A stretch of 64,000 nt of DNA. Origin: Psychromonas sp. MB-3u-54. GTDB taxonomy: Bacteria; Pseudomonadota; Gammaproteobacteria; Enterobacterales; Psychromonadaceae. Both the position numbers and the translations under genes were made by a program. Where the stretch lies: NCBI RefSeq assembly GCF_002836415.1, contig NZ_PJBP01000186.1, positions 1 through 64,000 on the forward strand, in the 5' to 3' direction. This document shows positions 10,142-19,836 of the stretch, one piece after another. The notes under the pieces were generated by a model that was given only the letters and a program-made list of their open reading frames with translations, had not been told where the DNA came from and searched no databases. The stretch's first letter is position 1. Each line of letters starts with the position of its first letter.

Positions 10142-10340
10142 TGCCACAGGGCAGTGAATCACCTCATTTTCAATGTCTGCACCAGCTGTAATATAATATT
10201 GACAACTATAAAACCAATCCCCATACCGGCATTCTTTTCAGCAATAAGATCATGGGGATTCTGCATTAGTTCATGCTCACTGGAATCATGGCAAAAGAAT
10301 GTTCATGATTTTTAATCTTTTTATGTACACCGATAAGCAT
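10142..10340 (-). pseudogene. ald: Alanine dehydrogenase N-terminal remnant
   Basis: A good ribosome binding site (AAGGAAATTATT) precedes an ATG at 10340. Translation gives MLIGVHKKIKNHEHSFAMIP, clearly matching the conserved alanine dehydrogenase start (I-I-G-V-P-K-E-I-K-N-H-E). After a stop and frame changes the family sequence continues as DLIAEKNAGMGIGF and then ITAGADIENEV. About 65 codons survive, in at least three frames. The rest of the roughly 370-codon gene is absent. It lies between the alanine symporter and dadA, so the cluster once had a third route for alanine. Confidence 0.75.
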
Positions 10341-10957
10341 AATAATTTCCTTGTTATTTATTGTTAGCAATAAACTGTTTGCTTGTTAATAGTTTGTTGC
10401 TTATTTGTTATTGCTGCGTGTTTGTGGGGGGAATTATAAGTGATTTTAAATGGTTTTTTTGACTCTAATTTCCTGATTAAAATAGATTTTTTAGATTATA
10501 ATGCTGCAAATAAATACAAGTGCAGTTTATAATACTATTTATTGCACTTTGTGTGGTTGATGTAACTTTGGTGGTTGATCGGAATATCTATCTGTGTTTG
10601 TTGATCTAAATATATGATAGAGCGGCCGAATTGGACTGTCCCCCAAAAATTCGATTGCCTTCTGATAAGGGGATTACTTGCTGTTTTCCGAAGCGTTCTT
10701 TAACGGAATATTCACGATCTTAAGCCGTGTGAGTGCTTGGGGAAATATTGATTTTGCCTGATATCGTATTTGTGACTTATTTCAATCTATCGGCTGTCGG
10801 GAAATGAAAAATAATCACAAACTATATTAAAAACTTTAAAATGACCATTTTGTAGTTTTAAATGCTTTTCATGACTAATAAATAAGATGATAAAACTGCA
10901 TATTGTGTGAGATTATAGGCCATATGACTTTAATTTAATTTGATTTGAGAGGTTGCG
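10341..10957. other. AT-rich divergent promoter region, no gene seen
   Basis: The region separates the minus-strand alanine genes from dadA on the plus strand. It is AT-rich with many short poly-T/A tracts and must contain the dadA promoter. I cannot identify a specific operator, and no open frame with a ribosome binding site stands out. Confidence 0.4.
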
Positions 10958-12211
10958 ATGCAAGTTTGTGTATTAGGTGCGGGTGTTATTGGTCTTACTT
11001 CCGCTTACTATTTAGCGAAAAAAGGTTTTCAGGTGACAGTGATTGATCGTCAGCCCGGTGTTGCTTTGGAAACCAGTTTTGCTAATGCAGGACAAATTTC
11101 ACCCGGCTATTCTGCGCCTTGGGCGGCGCCAGGTATCCCTTTTAAAGCGGTTAAGTGGTTAATGCAAAAGCATAGTCCGCTTAGACTGAGTCCTGAGCCT
11201 GAAATGAAAAAGCTTTTATGGATGGCGAAGATGTTGGGACAGTGCAATGGTGATGATTACAATATAAATAAATCCAGAATGATGGCCCTTGCCGAATACA
11301 GCCGCGATCAATTTATTGCCTTAAGAAAAGAAATTGGTATTTCATATCAAGATGGTCAGTCTGGTACGTTGCAGTTATTTCGCAAAGATGAGCAGGTGGA
11401 AGCCTCAGAAAAAGACATTAAAGTACTCAAGGCGTTAGGTGTACCTCATCAGGTATTAAGCCCGGAACAAATCGCGCAGGTGGAGCCTGGACTTGCCCCT
11501 GTGATTGATAAGTTCAAGGGGGGGTTGCGCCTGACCGGGGATGAAACAGGAGATTGTTACTTATTTTGTCAGTCTCTTAAAGAGAAATGCGAAAATTTGG
11601 GCGTGACTTTTCAATTTAACTCCGATATTAAATCTTTGGATGTTCAAGCAAATAAGATTAAAGGCGTTGAAACTCAGTTTGGTGTGCAAGCCTTTGATAA
11701 GGTACTGGTGTGTCTGGGGAGTTATTCAAAAGAGCTGCTTAAGGCCTGTGATATTGATATTCCGGTTTATCCCGTGAAAGGTTATTCATTAACTATCCCT
11801 ATTTCTAATGAAAAATATGCACCGCTGTCAACGGTAATGGATGAAACCTATAAGGTCGCTGTCACACGCTTAGGTGACCGTATTCGTGCTGCAGGTACAG
11901 CCGAGTTGGCCGGTTATAATCTGGATTTGCCTAAGTCTAGAACCGACACTATTAGTCACGTAGTGGGTGACTTATTTGGTCAGGGATGTGATTTGTCTTT
12001 GGCGGATTATTGGACGGGTTTACGCCCTATGACACCCGATGGTACGCCGGTTGTCGGTGCCAGTGGGATTGATGGTTTATATCTTAATACCGGTCATGGC
12101 ACCCTGGGCTGGACAATGAGTTGTGGTTCCGGGGCTGTTATTGCCGATATCATAGCGGGCAGCAAAACTGAGATTGATTCCGAGGCATTGTCAGCTAAGC
12201 GTTATAAGTAG
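10958..12211 (+). CDS. dadA: D-amino acid dehydrogenase small subunit
   Basis: This 417-aa FAD-dependent enzyme oxidises D-alanine and other D-amino acids to 2-oxo acids, passing electrons to the respiratory chain at the inner membrane. The N-terminal dinucleotide fold is VCVLGAGVIGLTSAYYLA, followed by the DadA-typical SFANAGQISPGYSAPWAAPG. The C-terminal FAD site contains GLRPMTPDGTPVVG and NTGHGTLGWTMSCGSG. Length matches the family (about 420-430 aa). A GAGAGG ribosome binding site lies before the ATG. It probably works with the nearby racemase and symporter, although it is transcribed from its own promoter on the opposite strand. Confidence 0.93.
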   Translation: MQVCVLGAGVIGLTSAYYLAKKGFQVTVIDRQPGVALETSFANAGQISPGYSAPWAAPGIPFKAVKWLMQKHSPLRLSPEPEMKKLLWMAKMLGQCNGDDYNINKSRMMALAEYSRDQFIALRKEIGISYQDGQSGTLQLFRKDEQVEASEKDIKVLKALGVPHQVLSPEQIAQVEPGLAPVIDKFKGGLRLTGDETGDCYLFCQSLKEKCENLGVTFQFNSDIKSLDVQANKIKGVETQFGVQAFDKVLVCLGSYSKELLKACDIDIPVYPVKGYSLTIPISNEKYAPLSTVMDETYKVAVTRLGDRIRAAGTAELAGYNLDLPKSRTDTISHVVGDLFGQGCDLSLADYWTGLRPMTPDGTPVVGASGIDGLYLNTGHGTLGWTMSCGSGAVIADIIAGSKTEIDSEALSAKRYK

Positions 12212-12245
12212 TTTGACTATAGGTCGATCTCAAAGATAAGCAGGA

Positions 12246-12304
12246 CAGGACGCCCTGAGCCCATTGATGACAATGAACTGTCGTCAATGACTCAGGGCGT
12301 CCTG
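12246..12304. terminator. Long hairpin downstream of dadA
   Basis: The arms CAGGACGCCCTGAG and CTCAGGGCGTCCTG pair perfectly, and inner arms CATTGATGACA and TGTCGTCAATG pair with one G-T type change, leaving a six-base loop. No T-run follows, so it may be a processing or REP-like structure rather than a classic intrinsic terminator. It lies about 35 bp after the dadA stop. The rest of the gap to 12597 holds nothing I can support. Confidence 0.55.
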
Positions 12305-12597
12305 CCCTACGCCTTTCAGGCCGTTGTCGTCAATTCCAGCGTTCAAATTTGTTCCTGATACATTTGTCACTTCCCGATAAAACAACGTGGGAATGGCGGG
12401 GGAGTTCGGTGCATAAAATAATGGTGATTTAGAGTTGAAAGAATAAAAAAGGACAGGCCGTCCAGTTTTTTTCTTGAATAAATTAAATCATTTTTAACTT
12501 GATCCGCGTTTAAACAACTTGCCTAAACAGGCATTAAGAAAATATCTATTAGCGGTGAGGTTGCAGAATTACCCGCAGCATAAAGAGGTTGAATTGA

Positions 12598-13080
12598 TCA
12601 CAAAGACTGATCGTCTTGAATTTTTCCTACCAGTAATACCGGGGCAGCATCGATTTCGGCTGCGTCCATCATTGACGCAATACGTTCTACAGCCGAAAGT
12701 AACTGGCTTTGCTCCCACTCTTCAAGATTTTTATAGCGCTTAATAAAATGCTCCTGAAGTGGTTTTGGCAGGTCGTTTAATAATGTTTGGCCCACTTCAC
12801 TCAGGGATAAATGCACTTTACGTTTATCGGTTTTACTGCGTGTTCTAATAATTAAATGACGGCTTTCAAGCCTATCAAGAATAGTGGTTACAGTGGCTGC
12901 GCTGACCGTGATTTCTTTGGCAATCTGCTTTGCAAGCGGCTGGTCAAGTTGCGCTATTTTGCGCATTACCATTAATTGCGGCACGGTTAATCCAGTCTCT
13001 TTATGCAGTTTTCTAGAATGTATGCTGATCGATCTGATTACTCTGCGTAATGAAATTAATAGCTGTTCGTATTTTTCCAT
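12598..13080 (-). CDS. MarR-family regulator, CosR/EctR-like
   Basis: This 160-aa protein has a MarR winged helix-turn-helix. The N-terminal helix MEKYEQLLISLRRVIRSISI is followed by a recognition region ITVSAATVTTILDRLE and a wing with RSKTDKRKVHLSLSE. The N-terminal sequence resembles the CosR/EctR group, which controls compatible-solute genes in Vibrio and halophiles according to salinity. Its position next to the betaine synthesis and uptake block supports that role, which remains an inference. It is separated from the block by a terminator, so it is probably transcribed alone. Confidence 0.8.
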   Translation of the reverse strand: MEKYEQLLISLRRVIRSISIHSRKLHKETGLTVPQLMVMRKIAQLDQPLAKQIAKEITVSAATVTTILDRLESRHLIIRTRSKTDKRKVHLSLSEVGQTLLNDLPKPLQEHFIKRYKNLEEWEQSQLLSAVERIASMMDAAEIDAAPVLLVGKIQDDQSL

Positions 13081-13141
13081 AGTTCCCTCATTATTTTAAG
13101 CGCACCATAACAGAAATTTCCATCAGACTCATGCGTAAAAT

Positions 13142-13192
13142 AAAAAAAAGCAGAATGTCCTTATTATAACCAAAGGGCGATTCTGCTTTTTT
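13142..13192 (-). terminator. Intrinsic terminator of the bet/pro block
   Basis: An AAAAAAGCAGAAT arm pairs with ATTCTGCTTTTTT around a loop of about 24 bases. On the minus strand the hairpin ends in a run of eight T residues. It lies 56 bp past the stop of the BCCT-like gene and just upstream of the MarR gene. Confidence 0.75.
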
Positions 13193-13247
13193 ACAAAAGG
13201 TACTTATATGTTAAGGGTTTGTTACACCGAAAGCTCCGATTTTATGA

Positions 13248-14465
13248 TCAATTTGCAAGTTCAATCTTAGTAAAGTCGATTTTGTTTTCTATTGGAGAAC
13301 GCTCAATATCGGCAACCGTACGGGAGTGATTATTCAGAATATAAGCGAAGCACCCTAAAATTAATGCTATTGCCAATGCGCCAACCCACTGGATTTGTAA
13401 AAAGTCTAATTTGAACAACAGTGTCAGTCCGCTTATTAGCGTAATGTTACCGATAATATAACGCGCTTTACCAAAACGCTGCACGGTCAGATTTAAGTTG
13501 TCCGTATAGAGCCGAACCAGTGAATCCAGTGAGTTGATCACAAATGTCACCCCCACGATCACCATCGCCAGATTATATAAGCCGACGGTTGGAATGGCGT
13601 TAACGCTGTAGTAATAAAGCACGGAAAACCAGATTGCAATTGGGATAGACGGGAATACCATCATCGCCAGTAATACCTGATAGGTTCTCATTCCGCTGAC
13701 AAAACGTGCGGTAAATTGACCAATCATAATGCTCCAGGCAAACCACCAGAATAAGTAAAATTCATGGTAATCATTAATCGGCAATACAAAGTTGTGCAGA
13801 TTGGCGAAGTAATCACCTAATAAAGCGAAGGTGGTAAAGAACTCACCAACACTTCCGTTATCGGATAAAAAGGCACCTGCCCACATTAATGCGATTAAGG
13901 CTAAAAATAACCAGGTACTGGCCAAACTTAAAATTCTGACGTAACGAATATTGGTACTGGAATAGACAGCCGCGGCAATCACCAGAAATACAATTAAGTA
14001 AAAACTGCCGACAATGCTTTCACCGTTACCTAAATCAGGTAAATACCAGGGCAGATTGATCAATAACAAGTAGGCAGTAAAGGCACAGGTACCAATAATG
14101 ACGACATTATTAATAAATTTAATTAACGGAATTTCGAAAAACTTAACTCTTGGTTCAATAACACAAAAGTAGAAACAGGTTAAAAAGTAGAATGCCCAGA
14201 TAAGGAAAGCCCAAAAACCAAACTCAATGGCTAAAGGATTACTGAAACCATATTCAGGGCTGCTCACCAAATCCGCATAACCTGCAAATTCGGTTAGCGG
14301 GAACATGATTAATCCGACATCTAAACCCGAGGTAAAGAGAATAGCGATAAAGGTAAACTTGCGCACGGGGGTGACACCGATACACTTCATATTACCCCAA
14401 CGATAAATAACAAACGCAATGGCGGCAAAGGTAAATAAAATGCCTATTGATAACCAAGTAGCCAT
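13248..14465 (-). CDS. BCCT-like membrane transporter
   Basis: This 405-aa integral membrane protein has about ten to twelve hydrophobic segments. The segment FYLFWWFAWSIMIGQFTARF resembles the Trp-rich signature region of betaine/choline/carnitine (BCCT) carriers, and the flanking helices fit. It is shorter than the usual 500-650 aa of that family and lacks the long charged C-terminal osmosensory tail of BetT-type proteins. It is the last gene of the betIBA-proXWV block, so choline or glycine betaine is the likely substrate. The function is inferred from one signature region and context. Confidence 0.65.
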   Translation of the reverse strand: MATWLSIGILFTFAAIAFVIYRWGNMKCIGVTPVRKFTFIAILFTSGLDVGLIMFPLTEFAGYADLVSSPEYGFSNPLAIEFGFWAFLIWAFYFLTCFYFCVIEPRVKFFEIPLIKFINNVVIIGTCAFTAYLLLINLPWYLPDLGNGESIVGSFYLIVFLVIAAAVYSSTNIRYVRILSLASTWLFLALIALMWAGAFLSDNGSVGEFFTTFALLGDYFANLHNFVLPINDYHEFYLFWWFAWSIMIGQFTARFVSGMRTYQVLLAMMVFPSIPIAIWFSVLYYYSVNAIPTVGLYNLAMVIVGVTFVINSLDSLVRLYTDNLNLTVQRFGKARYIIGNITLISGLTLLFKLDFLQIQWVGALAIALILGCFAYILNNHSRTVADIERSPIENKIDFTKIELAN

Positions 14466-14732
14466 TATTTGACTCCCGAATGGATATTGTTAACAAACAT
14501 AGTTAACTCCTTTTTTATGTTTTATTTGCGTCCTCAAGCCTTAAGTATCGTGCTAACGATAGTTAAACCCTGAAAAATTGAACGCGGCTAAGTAGGCCAT
14601 TTATCTGTTTTTCTTAGGCTGGCCATGTACCTTTAATTTTTCATCAACGTTATTCTGATTAATATCAGAAGGCGAATAAAAGGACCGCAAAATGTGGCCC
14701 CTGGTTGCCTTCGTAACGATAATCAATCCAGC

Positions 14733-15911
14733 CTATTTATCGCCAATAAGCTTGCCAAGCATGGCATGGTAAATCTCCCGGTCGCCAACATGACCCATTA
14801 ATTTACCGTCTTGCTCGACTAATACGCCGTGTCCGGAATGGTATCTAAGCGCCATAACGGTTTGCATTCGCGTTTCCAGCGGCACGACTAACGCACGCTT
14901 TTTATTAACGTCGTCGGTATCACCATCGCGCCACAGCGCTAAGGGTACTTTTATATCACCGTAACGAATCGAGCTGCTTGCAATGCTATCACCTTGATAC
15001 AACCAGCAATCATCACGTTCACTAAGGCAGATTTCACTTTGTTGTTCCTGGAAGTCATTCAAGGGGCGCATTAGCGCCTGCGCGTTAACCACATCGATAG
15101 GATTGGTATGCGCGACAAAGGCTTCTACATAATCGTCCGCAGGATTCATCACAATGTTTTCCGGGGTATCGTGCTGCACAATAACGCCGTCTTTCATGAT
15201 CGCAATATGATTACCAAGCTTTAGGGCTTCGTCTAAATCGTGGCTGACAAACAACACGGTTTTGTTTAATTGCTTCTGCAAGCGCAATAATTCATCCTGC
15301 AGATCGCTTCTAATAAGCGGGTCTAATGCGGAAAAGGGCTCATCCATTAAAATAATATCGGTTTCCATGGCAAAGGCGCGTGCCAAGCCAACCCGTTGCT
15401 GCATACCACCGGAAAGCTCACTGGGTTTTTTATCCGCCCATTCGCCCAGGCCTACCAGCGCTAATTGCTCAATGGATTTGGCGCGAACCGTGCGTTTATC
15501 CAGGCCCTTTTGCTCTAACCCAAAAGCAACATTTTCAGCCACGGTTAACCAGGGCATCAGGGCAAATTTTTGGAACACCATGGAAATGCGGTTCATGCGC
15601 ACATGACGTCGCTGGTCTTCACTGAGTTCGTGAAAATTCTGCACACCTTGATCGGTTTCCAAAAATACATCGCCGCGTGTTACCGGATTCAAGCCATTGG
15701 CGGTACGTAATAAGCTTGATTTCCCTGAGCCCGACAGACCCATCAATACACATATTTCGCCTTTGCCCACTTTTAAACTGGCATTTCGTACGGCGGCGGT
15801 TAAGCCGGTTTTCTCTTGAATTTCCTGTAGACTTTCGCCATTGTCCATTAGCGGTAATGCGCGCTCGGGTTGCTTGCCAAAAACAACATCAACATTTTTA
15901 AATTCAATCAT
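14733..15911 (-). CDS. proV: Glycine betaine/choline ABC transporter ATP-binding protein
   Basis: This 392-aa ProV-type ATPase has Walker A GLSGSGKSS, signature LSGGMQQRVGLARAF, Walker B DIILMDEPFSALDP and the switch histidine in LFVSHDLDEAL. A C-terminal regulatory region of about 120 residues follows, with a CBS-like segment ending GHGVLVEQDGKLMGHVGD. It powers uptake of glycine betaine, proline betaine or choline with ProW and ProX. It follows proW after an 18-bp gap on the same strand, consistent with one transcript. Confidence 0.92.
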   Translation of the reverse strand: MIEFKNVDVVFGKQPERALPLMDNGESLQEIQEKTGLTAAVRNASLKVGKGEICVLMGLSGSGKSSLLRTANGLNPVTRGDVFLETDQGVQNFHELSEDQRRHVRMNRISMVFQKFALMPWLTVAENVAFGLEQKGLDKRTVRAKSIEQLALVGLGEWADKKPSELSGGMQQRVGLARAFAMETDIILMDEPFSALDPLIRSDLQDELLRLQKQLNKTVLFVSHDLDEALKLGNHIAIMKDGVIVQHDTPENIVMNPADDYVEAFVAHTNPIDVVNAQALMRPLNDFQEQQSEICLSERDDCWLYQGDSIASSSIRYGDIKVPLALWRDGDTDDVNKKRALVVPLETRMQTVMALRYHSGHGVLVEQDGKLMGHVGDREIYHAMLGKLIGDK

Positions 15912-15929
15912 TTTATTAAGTCCTGTCGT

Positions 15930-16757
15930 TTATTTACTTTTAAATATGCGGTCAAGCATGATGGCAACTAATACGATGGCGAGTCCAGCTTCAAAACCCG
16001 TCGCAATATTGACCGTATTAAGTGCCCGTACTACGGGTTTACCTAAACCGTCGGCGCCGACTAAGGCTGAGATAACAACCATCGATAAACTGAGCATGAT
16101 GCATTGTGTAATGCCCGCTCGAATACTTGACATGGCCGCAGGAATTTCAACTTTTAAAAGCAAGCTGCGCTTAGTGCAGCCAAAGGCACGACCGGCTTCC
16201 AGCAACTCTAGTGGCACTTGGGAAATACCTAAGTGGGTCAGCCTGATAGGCGCTGCTATCGCGAACACTATGGTCGAAATAAGCCCCGGCACCACGCCCA
16301 AACCAAATAAGGTTAACGCCGGAATAAGATACACAAAAGGGGGAATCGTCTGCATTAAGTCGAGCAACGGCCGTATAAAACGGTACAACTTAGGACGATG
16401 TGCTGCGGCAATGCCAATGGGCACACCCAGTAAGACGCAGAATCCGGTGGCGTAAATAATTAAAGAAAAGGTTTCAATGGTTTCTTCCCAGTAGCCGAGA
16501 TTCCAAATCAGCAACAAGGACAAAACAAAAAAAGCGGTGACGGCTTTATTACGCTGTTGCCAAAAAATCAAACCCGCAACAATAATAATAAATAACCAGG
16601 GTGGCAGCATTGATAAAAAATCCACCAAACTTTCGATCATGACGTCCAGTACCATGGAAATCGCATCAAAAAAAGCACCGCAGTAGGTAATTAGCCCGTC
16701 CATCATAGTCTCGGCCCACTGACCGACAGGTAATTTATGCTCTGTTATAAAATTCAT
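15930..16757 (-). CDS. proW: Glycine betaine/choline ABC transporter permease
   Basis: This 275-aa membrane protein has about six hydrophobic segments and a BPD_transp_1 permease fold. The EAA-type loop that contacts the ATPase reads LLEAGRAFGCTKRSLLLKVE. The N-terminal extension is short compared with E. coli ProW. It lies between proV and proX, but the gap to proX (321 bp) is unusually long because a 262-bp MITE fills it. Confidence 0.92.
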   Translation of the reverse strand: MNFITEHKLPVGQWAETMMDGLITYCGAFFDAISMVLDVMIESLVDFLSMLPPWLFIIIVAGLIFWQQRNKAVTAFFVLSLLLIWNLGYWEETIETFSLIIYATGFCVLLGVPIGIAAAHRPKLYRFIRPLLDLMQTIPPFVYLIPALTLFGLGVVPGLISTIVFAIAAPIRLTHLGISQVPLELLEAGRAFGCTKRSLLLKVEIPAAMSSIRAGITQCIMLSLSMVVISALVGADGLGKPVVRALNTVNIATGFEAGLAIVLVAIMLDRIFKSK

Positions 16758-16810
16758 ATTTTCAACGCCGTTTAATAAAAAAATTCAGGTTGACGATTGC
16801 CAACCTGGTA

Positions 16811-17072
16811 TATACCCATGTTACTTCAAGATGCTTTGTCAGGCGCAAGCTCGGAGACCAGAGCAAGATGCAACATGAGGTAATGGTTATTCCCTTTCCG
16901 ATTGGTGCAACGCAGCGCTGGTTTTCGAGCTAGCGCTCCGTAGGGTAAGGAAATTGTACCAATCTGCGTTGTTATAAAATCTCTATGTAGAATAACTAAC
17001 CTTCAATTTTATGCCTAGCATCTCGGCACCATTTTCTTTGCTGACTTTGCATCTTGAAGTATCATAGGTATA
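16811..17072. mobile_element. 262-bp MITE between proX and proW
   Basis: The element starts TATACCCATGTTACTTC and ends GAAGTATCATAGGTATA. The outer 24 bases on each side are inverted repeats (common core ACTTCAAGATGC) with about three mismatches. Inside is a GC-richer body with partial internal symmetry and no reading frame worth calling. Short elements with TATACCTATGATACTTC-type ends are, as I recall, frequent in Vibrio and Shewanella relatives. It sits inside an otherwise compact operon, so transcription must pass through it for proW and proV to be expressed from the bet promoter. Confidence 0.8.
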
Positions 17073-17078
17073 AAACAC

Positions 17079-18008
17079 TTAAAGCTTTAAATAGGCTTTT
17101 ACGGCAGGTAAAGCAGGCTTACCATCGATAGTGTTAACACCTTTCAACCATGCATTTAAAACAGACGGATTATTTTTCAGCCAATCTGTTGCCGCGTCTT
17201 CCGGCTTTTTGCCCTCATTTAAAATAGCAGCCATGACTTCATTTTCAGCGGTCAGGGTAAAGGTAAGGTTGGTTAACAATGTGCCAACATTTGGACAGGC
17301 TTGGGTGTAACCTTTACGAACATTGGTGTACACACTTGCTCCGCCAAAATCAGGACCGAAAAAATCATCGCCGCCCGATAAATAAGCAATATCAAAATTT
17401 GCATTCATTGGGTGGGGTGCCCAACCTAAAAAGACGACCCAGTTGTTGCGACGTGTTGCACGTTTAACCTGCGACAACATACCCGCTTCGCTGGACTCGA
17501 CGACTTCAAAGTCTTTTAGACCAAAGGCATTTTTAGCGATCATATCCTGAATGATACGGTTACCGTCATTGCCGGGTTCAATGCCGTAGATTTCGTTATC
17601 AAATTTATCCGCAAACTTAACAAGATCGGCAAAGCTTGTAACACCCGCATCATAAACATACTGCGGTACCGCTAATGTATATTTCGCACCGGATAGATTT
17701 TTGTGAATTGTTTCCACGGTGCCTGCTTCACGGTACGCTTTAATATCATTTTCCATGGTCGGCATCCAATTGCCGAGAAACACGTCGATGTCGCCATTTT
17801 CTATCGATTTATAAGTTACCGGTACAGACAACAATTGCGTATCCGTTTTATAACCCATTCCTTTTAACACGGTAGAGGTGATAGCGGTCGTTGAGGTAAT
17901 ATCTGTCCAACCTACATCAGAAAAACGCACTGTCTCGCATTGATCCGCAGCATTGGCTGTCAACGCGACGGTAGCCGCTAGCATGGTGAGTATTTTTTTG
18001 AGTTTCAT
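17079..18008 (-). CDS. proX: Glycine betaine/choline ABC transporter substrate-binding protein
   Basis: This 309-aa periplasmic protein has a signal peptide (MKLKKILTMLAATVALTANA, cleavage near residue 20). It has an OpuAC-type fold, with ETVRFSDVGWTDITS at the mature start and NWMPTMENDIKAYREAG. Conserved Trp and Tyr residues are consistent with an aromatic box that binds the quaternary ammonium group. Whether it prefers choline (ChoX-like) or betaine cannot be read off. The neighbouring choline-oxidation genes make choline plausible. The stop is followed almost immediately by the MITE. Confidence 0.9.
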   Translation of the reverse strand: MKLKKILTMLAATVALTANAADQCETVRFSDVGWTDITSTTAITSTVLKGMGYKTDTQLLSVPVTYKSIENGDIDVFLGNWMPTMENDIKAYREAGTVETIHKNLSGAKYTLAVPQYVYDAGVTSFADLVKFADKFDNEIYGIEPGNDGNRIIQDMIAKNAFGLKDFEVVESSEAGMLSQVKRATRRNNWVVFLGWAPHPMNANFDIAYLSGGDDFFGPDFGGASVYTNVRKGYTQACPNVGTLLTNLTFTLTAENEVMAAILNEGKKPEDAATDWLKNNPSVLNAWLKGVNTIDGKPALPAVKAYLKL

Positions 18009-18138
18009 AATCGTTCCTATTTTTTAGTTTGCGATATAAAAGACCATTGAAAAGATCGGCTAAAGAAATGCTTATTCTTCGACGGCCGGACTTAAATAGG
18101 GTGCTTTATTCCTATAGCGAAGGAGCACCCCATTAATT

Positions 18139-19827
18139 TTAAACCTTAACTTGGCGTTTAGGCGCTTGTAATCGTTGACTGTTCTGCCAGTCATCGGCCA
18201 CAGTGACCTTAGCGTTGCTTGGCGCAATAGGTGTTTTGCCTAAAATAATATCGGCTGCACGCTCAGCGACCATAATGGTTGGTGAATTCAGATTACCGTT
18301 AGGAATGGTGGGGAAAATCGATGAATCGACAACACGCAGTGCTTCGATGCCGTGGACTTTCGTATCCGAGTTCACTACCGACATAGCATCCTCACCCATT
18401 TTGCATGAGCAGGAAGGGTGATAAGCACTTTCAACTGAACTGCGAACAAACTGATCAATTTCCTGATCGGTCTGGACCGTAAGTCCCGGCTGAATCTCTT
18501 CGCCGCGGTATTCATCTAAGCCGGGCTGATTGATGATTTCGCGGGTTAAACGAACACAAGCACGAAATGCTTCAATATCATCCTGGTGTGATAAATAGTT
18601 AAATTGAATTTGCGGCGCAATATGAGCGTCGTTTGATACAATTTTCACCGCACCGCGGCTTTTCGGTTTATTATGACCGACGTGAACCTGGAAACCATGA
18701 CCTGCAAAGGCTTCTTTACCGTCATAGCGCATGGCTGCCGGCAGAAAGTGATACTGAAGATCCGGCCATTCCAAACTCGCCTTCGAGCGAATAAAGCCAC
18801 ATGATTCAAAGTGATTGGTCGCACCTAAACCGGATTTATTCAATAACCAGCGTACCCCAATCAATAATTTGTTGAACGGGTCAATTTTACCGTTAAGCGA
18901 TATCGGTTTTAAGCATTTAAATTGAAAGTAAAACTCCAGATGATCCTGCAGGTTTTTACCGACACCCGGTAGCTCATGATGTTGCTCGATACCGGCTTGT
19001 GCCAGGGTATCGGCTTCACCAATACCCGACAGTTGCAGAATATGCGGTGAACCGATTGAGCCTGCACAAAGCAGAACTTCTTTATTACAGCGCGTATCGG
19101 TTAATTGACCTTTAACCTCATAACGCACTCCAACGGCTTTTTTACCTTCAAGCAATACTTTGTGCACTAGAGCATGCGTCACAACAGTCAGATTTTCGCG
19201 CTTCATGGCCGGTCTTAAATAGGCATTTGCCGTAGACCAACGCACGCCATTTTTAACCGTCATATGCATCGGGCCAAAACCTTCCTGCTGCTGCGCATTA
19301 TAATCTTTCGTTGCTAAATAACCGGCATCCACACCGGCATCCACAAAGGCCTGGTATAACGGGTTTTTCATGTTATTGCCGTTATTCACAGCAAGCGGGC
19401 CAGTGTCTCCGCGATAATCATTACCGCCAAAGGACCAGGTCTCGGCTTTTTTAAAGTAGGGCAGACAATGAGCATAATCCCAATTTTTAGCGCCAGACTC
19501 CTGCCACTCGTCAAAATCACGTGCATGGCCGCGCACATAGACCATGCCGTTAATAGATGAAGAACCGCCTAATACTTTACCGCGCGGGCAATGCATGCGG
19601 CGATTATCCAAAAACGGTTCGGCTTGTGTTTCGAACTGCCAGGCATATTTTTTACTGTTCATCGGTATAGATAATGCGGTCGGCATTTGAATAAAGATAC
19701 TCTTATCGCTGCCGCCAGTTTCTAATAACAGTACTTTATTTTTCGAATCTGCTGACAAGCGATTTGCAAGTACACAACCTGCACTTCCGGCACCGACAAT
19801 GATGTAGTCATATTGTGCTGTAGTCAT
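18139..19827 (-). CDS. betA: Choline dehydrogenase
   Basis: This 562-aa GMC-family flavoprotein oxidises choline to betaine aldehyde, and can take it on to betaine. The FAD fold is [20 protein letters not shown], the first GMC signature is [20 protein letters not shown] and the second is [20 protein letters not shown]. The C-terminal catalytic histidine region is [12 protein letters not shown]. Length matches BetA. It lies 9 bp after betB and upstream of proX. It is expected to work at the membrane and supply BetB. Confidence 0.95.
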   Translation of the reverse strand: MTTAQYDYIIVGAGSAGCVLANRLSADSKNKVLLLETGGSDKSIFIQMPTALSIPMNSKKYAWQFETQAEPFLDNRRMHCPRGKVLGGSSSINGMVYVRGHARDFDEWQESGAKNWDYAHCLPYFKKAETWSFGGNDYRGDTGPLAVNNGNNMKNPLYQAFVDAGVDAGYLATKDYNAQQQEGFGPMHMTVKNGVRWSTANAYLRPAMKRENLTVVTHALVHKVLLEGKKAVGVRYEVKGQLTDTRCNKEVLLCAGSIGSPHILQLSGIGEADTLAQAGIEQHHELPGVGKNLQDHLEFYFQFKCLKPISLNGKIDPFNKLLIGVRWLLNKSGLGATNHFESCGFIRSKASLEWPDLQYHFLPAAMRYDGKEAFAGHGFQVHVGHNKPKSRGAVKIVSNDAHIAPQIQFNYLSHQDDIEAFRACVRLTREIINQPGLDEYRGEEIQPGLTVQTDQEIDQFVRSSVESAYHPSCSCKMGEDAMSVVNSDTKVHGIEALRVVDSSIFPTIPNGNLNSPTIMVAERAADIILGKTPIAPSNAKVTVADDWQNSQRLQAPKRQVKV

Positions 19828-19836
19828 ATTTATTCC

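Noticed and set aside
12246-12304. Classic intrinsic terminator for dadA
   Set aside because: The stem is excellent but no T-run follows, so I report it only as a hairpin with a possible terminator role.
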